Shown piece by piece: positions 6,645 to 11,150 of a stretch of 11,150 nt of DNA. Under the pieces are notes generated by a model. The model did no database searches and was not told the DNA's origin. It saw only the letters and a list, made by a program, of their open reading frames with translations. This DNA is from Firmicutes bacterium UBA5388 (GTDB lineage Bacteria > Bacillota > UBA4882 > UBA10575): assembly GCA_002409975.1 (NCBI GenBank), contig DHOO01000005.1, positions 1 to 11,150 on the forward strand. Direction: 5' to 3'. Within the stretch, counting starts at the first letter, position 1. Each line of letters begins with the position of its first letter. A program made the translations under genes and the position numbers.

Positions 6645-7019
6645 TTATTTCTTTTCCCTTTCAAGGCCAGAATGGGAAGGAACCGTTGTGTTTATCTTCT
6701 CAAGAAGCCCTTTTTTAAATTTTTCGATGTTTTCTTGTACCGATGTAGATTCTCCACGGTAGATTTCAATCTTTGCCGCCTTTAAAACATTCATCGCGTT
6801 TGGTCCCACATTGCCCGTAATTACTGCTCCCACACCCTTATCAACCATCAGCTGTCCTGAAGTAATTCCAGCTCCTCCACCAGAATTTGCAGCTGAGTTT
6901 GGAATAATTTCCGACTCCATTGAATCGGTATTTGTAATAACAAAATAAGCTGCTCGTCCAAACCTCGGATCCATTGTATTATCTACTGAATTCCCTGTTG
7001 ATGAAATACAAATCTTCAT
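6645..7019 (-). CDS. NifX/NafY-like dinitrogenase iron-molybdenum cofactor-binding family protein (copy 2)
   Basis: A 124-residue protein of the same family, beginning MKICISSTGNSVDNTMDPRFGRAAYF, abbreviated here by its hallmarks: the short beta strand, MDPRFGRA and a later GGGAGITSGQ and ITGNVGPNA. These are the classic blocks of stand-alone cofactor-binding proteins. The sequence is clearly different from copy 1 and lacks the Cys/His tail, ending instead in a charged REKK. A TTG at 7040 would extend it by seven residues, but AGAGAGG lies 8 bases before ATG at 7019. It is the first gene after the promoter at 7070-7098. Small proteins of this type can hold Mo-Cu-S or Fe-Mo clusters and are frequent next to ferredoxin-MinD ATPases. 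Confidence 0.88.
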   Translation of the reverse strand: MKICISSTGNSVDNTMDPRFGRAAYFVITNTDSMESEIIPNSAANSGGGAGITSGQLMVDKGVGAVITGNVGPNAMNVLKAAKIEIYRGESTSVQENIEKFKKGLLEKINTTVPSHSGLEREKK

Positions 7020-7046
7020 AAAATCAACCTCTCTTAACAATGTACT

Positions 7047-7067
7047 TTATTAGCTTATGCCCATTAT
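7047..7067 (-). promoter_or_regulatory. 21-bp dyad repeat S3 (candidate operator at transcription start)
   Basis: Plus-strand text TTATTAGC, TTA, TGCCCATTAT. It starts 3 bases downstream of the -10 box of the NifX-like promoter, almost the same place as S2 at the ATPase promoter, and covers the predicted start site near 7063. Confidence 0.6.
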
Positions 7068-7069
7068 TA

Positions 7070-7098
7070 ATTTTACTATTGTTATGAGCATATGTCAA
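7070..7098 (-). promoter_or_regulatory. Sigma-A-type promoter of the NifX-like operon
   Basis: On the minus strand TTGACA (7093-7098), a 17-base spacer, then TAAAAT (7070-7075). Both hexamers and the spacing are identical to those of the ATPase operon promoter. The predicted leader is about 44 bases. Confidence 0.75.
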
Positions 7099-7102
7099 TT
7101 AT
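7082..7102 (-). promoter_or_regulatory. 21-bp dyad repeat S4 (candidate operator over the -35 box)
   Basis: Plus-strand text TTATGAGCA, TATG, TCAATTAT matches S3 in 17 of 21 positions. It covers the -35 hexamer and contains the short palindrome TATGCTCATA (minus strand). Part of the similarity near TCAATT is forced by the -35 box, so this is the least certain copy. Confidence 0.45.
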
Positions 7103-7152
7103 TTTAGCTATCAAACATATATCAAGATTTGCTTAAAACCTTCCGTTATCAA

Positions 7153-7235
7153 AGGGCAAGCTAGATTAATTTTCCAAAAACCGGATGCTAGATAAAAGCC
7201 CGGTTAAATTGAGAAGGTGCAACAAGTCGGTTACA
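7153..7235. repeat. 83-base intergenic element, copy 1
   Basis: Aligns without gaps to 9042-9124, with 55 of 83 positions identical by my count. The best-kept blocks are AAAGG(G/T)CAAGCTA, ATAAAAGC, TAAAT, GGTGC and GTTA. This copy can form the hairpin AACCGG/CCGGTT (15-base loop), which copy 2 does not preserve. On the minus strand it lies directly beyond a terminator. Nature unknown: a dispersed non-coding repeat, a mobile-element relic or a small RNA. Confidence 0.55.
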
Positions 7236-7269
7236 TAAATAAAAGGAGGTTTCGCTTGAAACCTCCTAC
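7236..7269 (-). terminator. Intrinsic terminator after the U32 gene
   Basis: On the minus strand a perfect 10-base stem (AGGAGGTTTC, 4-base loop, GAAACCTCCT) is followed by TTTTATTTAT. It lies about 70 bases downstream of the U32 stop codon. Confidence 0.85.
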
Positions 7270-7317
7270 AAATACACTTTATCTCTCTACCCATCTTTTA
7301 GATTTCTTCCGTTAATA

Positions 7318-7338
7318 AGATACAATGCTGGTGTATCT
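7318..7338 (-). other. Hairpin abutting the U32 stop codon
   Basis: AGATACA at 7318-7324 and TGTATCT at 7332-7338 form a perfect 7-base stem with a 7-base loop, starting with the base after the TGA. Only a weak T-run follows, so it is unlikely to terminate; it might protect the mRNA 3' end. Confidence 0.4.
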
Positions 7339-8574
7339 TCACCTTTTATCAGGGCTAACGTTAGTAATTCGCCGCCGTAGCACCGCTCCAACAGGAACCT
7401 CTTGTTCGACAGGGAAACGGACCCGGTAACCATTATGCCCTTCCGCTAGTAAATTACCTTGTTCATCAGCCATTTTTCCTGACTCTAAGGGGATGGTTGT
7501 CTCCGGGAGTAATAATTCGGTTTCATCCCCCGCAACTAAACGATTTCTTAACTCCACCAAGATTTTCCGCTCCGTCGGGAGATATTGAAGCACCGTCCCA
7601 GCTAAACCATGGGTCTGTCGGTAACTCTGTTCTGAATTAATACTGTCATTCCCTTTATTTTTTAGATAAAAGCCAGTGGTATACCCTCGGTTGGACACCT
7701 TATCCAACTCGGCAAGCCATTCCGGTCGACACCGGTAACCATCAGGGTTTTTGAAAGCCGCATCCAGCGCCCACCGATAGGTTCTAGTGACAACCGCCAC
7801 ATAATAGACGGTCTTCATCCGCCCTTCAATTTTTAAACTGGAGACCCCTGCCGTCAAAATCTGCGGCAGATACTGAATCATCCGTAAATCCTTGGAACTA
7901 AGAATGTAACTATATCGTCCATCCTCCTCCAGGATTAACGGTTCCTCCGGGCGGGAGCGTTCGGTTAAAGCATACTCCCAACGGCAGGGATGGGTACATT
8001 CCCCGCGGTTGGAACTACGCCCTGTTAAATAAGCCGACAGAAAACAGCGTCCGGAATAAGTCATACACATCGCACCGTGAATAAAAAGTTCCAGTTCAAT
8101 CTGGGGAACCTCGGCGCCAATCCGGGCGATCTCCTCCAAATTCAACTCCCGGGCCAATACAATCCGGCTAACCCCTTGTTCCTTCCAGAAACGAACCGCC
8201 TCTGAATTAGTAGTATTGGCCTGCGTACTAAGATGCACCGGAAGATGGGGTTTAGTTTTGCGTACGATTCTCAAAATTCCCGGATCACTTACGATCACCG
8301 CATCGACTCCGATCTCTGCCAAATCCCCTATTCTTGCGGTGACTAGTTGTAAATCGCTATTTTGGGCAAAGATATTTAAAGCCGCATATACCTTTACCTT
8401 TTGATGATGCGCTTCCCGAACCCCTTCTGCTAAATCAGCCATAGTGAACTCCGCTTGCTTCGCCCTGAGGCTTAGCCCCTCCACCCCGGTATAGACAGCA
8501 TCCGCCCCGTAAAGAACGGCAGTTCGTAATTTTTCCAGGTTTCCAGCAGGGATTAGTAATTCCGGACGGTCCAT
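7339..8574 (-). CDS. U32 family peptidase-like protein (TrhP/RlhA type)
   Basis: A 411-residue cytoplasmic protein. Despite the 'peptidase U32' name, characterised relatives (TrhP/YrrO, RlhA/YegQ) are needed for prephenate-dependent 5-hydroxylation of tRNA wobble uridine or hydroxylation of 23S rRNA C2501. It starts RPELLIPAGN with the TIM-barrel block GADAVYTG. The U32 signature ELFIHGAMCMTYSGRCFLS (near 162-180) supplies C170 and C177, with C193 and C197 following in GECTHPC; family knowledge suggests some of these bind a Fe-S cluster. KIEGRMKTVYYVA and a C-terminal beta-rich domain complete it. Length fits the long (about 420-residue) members. Earlier starts at 8592 (TTG) and 8586 (ATG) overlap the ribosome binding site ATGGAGGT; ATG at 8574 is five bases after GGAGG. 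It lies 18 bases after the zinc-ribbon gene and is probably co-transcribed with it. TrhP versus RlhA cannot be settled by eye. Confidence 0.9.
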   Translation of the reverse strand: MDRPELLIPAGNLEKLRTAVLYGADAVYTGVEGLSLRAKQAEFTMADLAEGVREAHHQKVKVYAALNIFAQNSDLQLVTARIGDLAEIGVDAVIVSDPGILRIVRKTKPHLPVHLSTQANTTNSEAVRFWKEQGVSRIVLARELNLEEIARIGAEVPQIELELFIHGAMCMTYSGRCFLSAYLTGRSSNRGECTHPCRWEYALTERSRPEEPLILEEDGRYSYILSSKDLRMIQYLPQILTAGVSSLKIEGRMKTVYYVAVVTRTYRWALDAAFKNPDGYRCRPEWLAELDKVSNRGYTTGFYLKNKGNDSINSEQSYRQTHGLAGTVLQYLPTERKILVELRNRLVAGDETELLLPETTIPLESGKMADEQGNLLAEGHNGYRVRFPVEQEVPVGAVLRRRITNVSPDKR

Positions 8575-8592
8575 CCTTACCTCCATAATCAA

Positions 8593-8871
8593 CTATTTAT
8601 TTGTCGCTTCTCGTTTGTCCCGCGCCCGTCTTAATCGGTTTCGCTTAATCCGTTTCTCTTTACAAACCGAACAATAAGGGCCCTTAATATCGATCGACCG
8701 CGAGCAATACGGGCATAACCCAGCTTTTATTCTTTCATTAGCCCAAATTAGTTTTCTTTGATTCTCTTTAACTAAACAGACCGAGCAAAGGTACTTTGGA
8801 ATTCTATCATTAACATTGCCACAGTTTGGGCAGAGACCTTTCGCAATCCTTTCCCGACGGTTAGCAGGCAT
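8593..8871 (-). CDS. Small tandem zinc-ribbon protein
   Basis: A 92-residue very basic protein made of two similar units. Unit 1 has C14/C17 (CPNC) and C29/C32 (CSVC). Unit 2 has C53/C56 (CPYC) and C67/C70 (CSVC). Each pair of CxxC motifs should bind one zinc. Each unit is preceded by an RRERIAKGLC or NERIKAGLC segment, so the protein looks like an internal duplication. The C-terminal 20 residues are mostly Lys and Arg, favouring nucleic-acid binding. No family function is known to me. ATG at 8871 follows GGGAGTG at about 6 bases. Being first of a two-gene unit with a U32 protein suggests, without proof, a link to RNA modification. Confidence 0.8.
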   Translation of the reverse strand: MPANRRERIAKGLCPNCGNVNDRIPKYLCSVCLVKENQRKLIWANERIKAGLCPYCSRSIDIKGPYCSVCKEKRIKRNRLRRARDKREATNK

Positions 8872-9041
8872 GAAATCACTCCCGTATGATCATGATGCTC
8901 TTTAATTATATACTTGACACAAAAGGAAATAAAGCCTCTGTTGTTACATTCTGTTTAAGTCCCTTGATTTTATCAGCAAGTAAGAACTAAAGCGGATCAG
9001 CGCCTTTCATCATTATCTTATCTCTATGAGCGTCTTTTGAT

Positions 9042-9124
9042 AAAGGTCAAGCTAAAATCGGTTTATATAAACTGAATATTAAATAAAAGCTTTGCTAAAT
9101 ATAAGGGGTGCGAAATGTAAGTTA
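9042..9124. repeat. 83-base intergenic element, copy 2
   Basis: The partner of 7153-7235, 66% identical without gaps. As with copy 1, a strong hairpin lies beside it on the right (here 9146-9177), which on the minus strand means gene, terminator, element. The hairpin sequences themselves are unrelated between the two sites, so only the 83-base block is shared. Confidence 0.55.
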
Positions 9125-9145
9125 GAGCGCTTGTCCAGTGTGAAC

Positions 9146-9177
9146 AAGAACAAACGGGGAATTCCCCGTTTGTTCTT
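9146..9177 (-). terminator. 32-bp perfect palindrome, terminator of the membrane-protein gene
   Basis: AAGAACAAACGGGG, centre AATT, then the exact complement: 32 bases with no mismatch. On the minus strand the right arm ends GTTTGTTCTTGTTC, a T-rich but interrupted tail. It lies 28 bases downstream of the membrane-protein stop. Perfect dyad symmetry at this length is longer than a terminator needs. Confidence 0.65.
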
Positions 9178-9204
9178 AGAAGAAAGACTTCATTCCTTCT
9201 TCGT

Positions 9205-9654
9205 TTATAGATCCACTCTCAATTTCACAGTTAATAGCTTAAAAAGATAAGCAGTAACCACCCCAAATAGGATTGCGCCAATGAGAGTCATTAAAGAAGC
9301 AGCAGGCGGAACTTCTTTAAAAAGCGGTAACCTATAAGCCGTTCCAGCAAGTCCTAACATCAACCAGAAAAATATGCCTAGCCCTACCCCTTTAAAATAA
9401 TAGAACCTACTTGAAGTAAATTTGATTAAATAGGCGAAGATTACCCCTATTACCGCTCCAATCAAAGCTTGGGCAATAAATCCAATCAAAAAAGCTAACA
9501 CGCCCGGATAATTTTTATACAACATGAACCTTTCCGCAAAATCTACAAATCCCCGATCGGTTAGCTTTAAAGCTTTAGCAATAATCCCAAAAATATCTTG
9601 GGCAACTCCTCCCGCAAACCCCGCAATTGCCCCCGCTGTTAACCTATCTCTCAT
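9205..9654 (-). CDS. Small integral membrane protein, about four helices
   Basis: A 149-residue hydrophobic protein that I cannot place firmly. Likely helices are about 8-24 (AGAIAGFAGGVAQDIFGII), 52-75 (VLAFLIGFIAQALIGAVIGVIF), 90-105 (GLGIFFWLMLGLAG) and 118-138 (ASLMTLIGAILFGVVTAYLF). Small-residue GxxxG-like patterns in helix 1 suggest tight packing. The layout resembles YqhR-like or DUF1440-like proteins of Bacillota, but this is a loose impression. GTG at 9660 is possible but sits two bases from the ribosome binding site; ATG at 9654 is 8 bases after GGGGAG and is preferred. It stands alone on the minus strand, divergent from DUF421, with its own terminator. Confidence 0.75.
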   Translation of the reverse strand: MRDRLTAGAIAGFAGGVAQDIFGIIAKALKLTDRGFVDFAERFMLYKNYPGVLAFLIGFIAQALIGAVIGVIFAYLIKFTSSRFYYFKGVGLGIFFWLMLGLAGTAYRLPLFKEVPPAASLMTLIGAILFGVVTAYLFKLLTVKLRVDL

Positions 9655-9656
9655 GA

Positions 9657-9731
9657 TCACTTCTCCCCTAACATATTGCCTTCCCCATCATTTTCTTCAT
9701 ACACACAAATTTTTATCCCTCTCAAGATCAC
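9657..9731 (-). CDS. Possible 24-codon leader ORF
   Basis: A GTG-started ORF on the minus strand ends in TGA two bases before the ATG of the membrane-protein gene, and its last codons contain that gene's ribosome binding site. The product would read MILRGIKICVYEEN and end NMLGEK. A possible binding site (GGTAGGG) lies about 10 bases upstream. The close junction suggests translational coupling, but at 24 codons this may be chance. Confidence 0.2.
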   Translation of the reverse strand: MILRGIKICVYEENDGEGNMLGEK

Positions 9732-9911
9732 TCATCTTTATCCCTACCTGTATTCTTTAGCTAATGTACAAACGATTTTTCTTTTCAAATTATATAGCAA
9801 GTTAAATTTAGGCGACTCCATTATTTTCTCCACTATCAAGAATATAAAAATAATGCTAACACATAATAGATTTGTATTGCTTTTTTAGAGTATTCTTCTT
9901 AAAACAATGGA

Positions 9912-10649
9912 GTGATAGTTCTGAATGAAACACTGATCGTCATTGTTAGGGGATTAATCGGATTTTTTAGTCTTCTCATCTTCGCTCGGGTTCTTGGTAA
10001 GCAACAGATCAGTCAGCTAACTTTCTTCGATTATGTGTTAGGGATCACCATTGGTTCAGTGGCGGCGTCTCTAACTACCGACTTAACCAGTAGAGCATGG
10101 CTCCATTGGGTTGGTTTAATTACTTGGTCGGTGGTCGTTTTTTTACTGCAGATTATCACTATAAAATCCCGACCGTTGGCCAAGCATATTGATGGGGAAC
10201 CCGTAATCGTCATTATGAATGGTCACCTGATGAATGAGACCATGAAAAAGGCAAGATATAGAACTTCGGATCTACTAGAACAACTGCGGAAAAAAGAGGT
10301 CTTTGATTTATCAGAAGTTGAATTTGCGGTTTTGGAAACCAACGGCCAATTATCCGTCCTTAAGAAATCTCAGTATTTACCAGTTACACCCCAGGATCTT
10401 AAGATCCCTACTGTCTACAAAGGAATGAGCACAGAGTTAATTTATGATGGTAAGATTATCGAACAAAACCTGAAACAAGTCAACCTAGACCGTCACTGGC
10501 TTGAAGAAGAGTTAAAAAAACAGGGGGTTACTAACCCCGCTGAAGTGTTTTTAGCTTTACTTAATACACAAGGCAACTTATTTGTCGATACCTATAAAGA
10601 TACCGTAAAACAACCACTTGATGTCAGTGATTACTCAGGACCGAATTAA
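9912..10649 (+). CDS. DUF421 (YetF-like) membrane protein
   Basis: A 245-residue protein of the DUF421/YetF family, common in spore formers; function largely unknown. Three N-terminal membrane helices (about 6-25, 37-55, 66-85) carry the family text RVLGKQQISQLTFFDYVLGITIGS, here given by its key blocks GKQQISQLT and FDYVLGITIGS. The cytoplasmic part from about 92 begins DGEPVIVIMNGH and has the paired YetF subdomains (RYRTSDLLEQLRKK, EFAVLETNGQLSVL). GTG at 9912 overlaps the GGAG motif and so is poorly placed. CTG at 9921 is 8 bases after GGAG and would give MNETLIVIVRG, which fits the family start better. The coordinates given use the conventional GTG. DUF4363 follows 12 bases later. Confidence 0.88.
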   Translation: MIVLNETLIVIVRGLIGFFSLLIFARVLGKQQISQLTFFDYVLGITIGSVAASLTTDLTSRAWLHWVGLITWSVVVFLLQIITIKSRPLAKHIDGEPVIVIMNGHLMNETMKKARYRTSDLLEQLRKKEVFDLSEVEFAVLETNGQLSVLKKSQYLPVTPQDLKIPTVYKGMSTELIYDGKIIEQNLKQVNLDRHWLEEELKKQGVTNPAEVFLALLNTQGNLFVDTYKDTVKQPLDVSDYSGPN

Positions 10650-10661
10650 GGAGGAGCGTTT

Positions 10662-11027
10662 TTGCGAAGATTTCTCTTTTATCTTGTGCCTAGCACGATT
10701 TTAATGCTCTCGATCGCTATTATGCTCAGCGGGTCATTTTTAAAAAAACCCTGGGTCAAAGAGGAAGATTTTGCTCTCTATCTTGAACGGATGATAGAGA
10801 ATATAAAAGGTGGCAGCTGGGAAGAAGCCAGTATAAATCTGAAAAAACTAAAGACTGCCTGGAAAAAAGTTCTTCCCAGGTTACAGTTTAGTATTGAAAG
10901 GGATGAGGCTATAGAGATTGATGTAAATTTGGCTCGTCTTCAAGGATTTCTGAGCGGAAAAGATCGACCCGCCGCTCTTGCTGAATTATATGAAGTTTAC
11001 GAAAGATGGAATAATCTTAGTGAGTAG
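10662..11027 (+). CDS. DUF4363 family protein
   Basis: A 121-residue protein with one N-terminal membrane helix (about 4-24) and an external or cytoplasmic all-helical domain rich in Trp, Glu and Lys (KGGSWEEASINLKKLKTAWKK). This matches the DUF4363 family, which often follows DUF421 in clostridia. Function is unknown; as a pair they probably form one membrane complex. The start is TTG at 10662, six to eight bases after a strong AAGGAGGAG, and no better start lies near. The basic start RRFLFYLVP followed by the helix could be a signal anchor. Coding ends with TAG at 11027; after it an imperfect hairpin (CCTCT/AGAGG, 11042-11076) has no T-run. Confidence 0.82.
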   Translation: MRRFLFYLVPSTILMLSIAIMLSGSFLKKPWVKEEDFALYLERMIENIKGGSWEEASINLKKLKTAWKKVLPRLQFSIERDEAIEIDVNLARLQGFLSGKDRPAALAELYEVYERWNNLSE

Positions 11028-11084
11028 TAAGATAAAAAACACCTCTATTCTTAGGAGTATCAACTCAAAACAGAGGCGTAAACT

Positions 11085-11094
11085 GAACCGTCCC
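11085..11094 (+). repeat. GAACCGTCCC motif, possible REP-like fragment
   Basis: Shares AACCGTCCC with the minus strand at 2280-2288 in the chemoreceptor's upstream hairpins. Next to it GCCAC/GTGGC (11099-11115) and ACTTGC/GCAAGT form short stems. The element probably runs on past 11150, so its type cannot be judged here. Confidence 0.3.
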
Positions 11095-11150
11095 TTTGCC
11101 ACTTGCTTTGTGGCTGCAAGTCTCCCATTAGACAATTTTCATGGCGGTTT

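Larger units (their letters stand above)
7020..7338. other. Intergenic region between NifX-like operon and U32 gene
   Basis: 319 bases without a protein gene. It holds the NifX-like ribosome binding site, dyad repeats S3 and S4 with the promoter between them (7047-7102), the 83-base element copy 1 (7153-7235), the U32 terminator (7236-7269) and a 7-base-stem hairpin touching the U32 stop codon (7318-7338). I see nothing else in 7103-7152 or 7270-7317. Confidence 0.6.
8872..9204. other. Intergenic region between zinc-ribbon and membrane-protein genes
   Basis: 333 bases without a protein gene. It holds the 83-base element copy 2 (9042-9124) and the palindromic terminator (9146-9177). A TATAAT on the minus strand near 8902-8907 could be a -10 box for the zinc-ribbon gene, but its -35 is poor. 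I see nothing else in 8910-9040. Confidence 0.5.

Noticed and set aside
7153..7235. A known riboswitch (lysine, SAM or cyclic-di-GMP class) in the 83-base element
   Set aside because: Fragments such as GGTGC and TATCAAAG recall these classes, but the conserved cores are missing, the adjacent terminator points the other way, and no gene follows on the plus strand.
9676..9888. Plus-strand open frames in the gap before the DUF421 gene
   Set aside because: Low-complexity Ser/Phe/Ile-rich translation of AT-rich DNA with no ribosome binding site and no family resemblance.

Overview
The window looks like chromosome of an anaerobic, probably spore-forming Bacillota (clostridial lineage). The signs are strong AGGAGG-type ribosome binding sites, frequent TTG/GTG starts, moderate-to-low GC, and clostridial families: a DUF421/DUF4363 pair, MinD-type ATPases carrying ferredoxin domains, and NifX-like proteins. 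I cannot name a genus. All genes from the left edge to about 9,650 are on the minus strand; the last two are on the plus strand. No tRNA, rRNA, CRISPR array, transposase gene or integrase was seen.

Left part (1-2,600): a transmembrane methyl-accepting chemotaxis receptor whose base composition and codon use look GC-richer than its neighbours. Beside it are small GC-rich hairpins and the remnant of a radical-SAM gene. The remnant has no usable start codon and stops just after its CX3CX2C cluster motif; its text resembles SCIFF-peptide (ranthipeptide) maturases.

Centre (2,611-7,020): the most interesting part, a locus resembling the 'orange protein' (ORP) and nitrogenase-accessory-like clusters of anaerobes. 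On the minus strand, one promoter drives two small NifX-like (Mo/Fe cofactor-binding-fold) proteins. A second promoter drives two MinD/NBP35-like ATPases, each with a 2[4Fe-4S] ferredoxin insert, whose genes overlap by 4 bases, and then a small Gly/Arg-rich DUF5320-type protein. A COG0731-type radical-SAM enzyme follows. Both promoters have the same form (TTGACA, 17 bases, TAAAAT). Around them are four copies of a 21-base imperfect dyad, which suggests that one unidentified regulator controls both units. This candidate regulon is the main finding.

Right part (7,150-11,150): a U32-family protein (probably tRNA/rRNA hydroxylation) is preceded by a tandem zinc-ribbon protein, followed further right by a small four-helix membrane protein. 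Two copies of an unexplained 83-base element (about 66% identical) each lie just beyond a strong minus-strand terminator hairpin. A divergent gap then leads to the plus-strand DUF421-DUF4363 operon, and the DUF421 gene may start at CTG.
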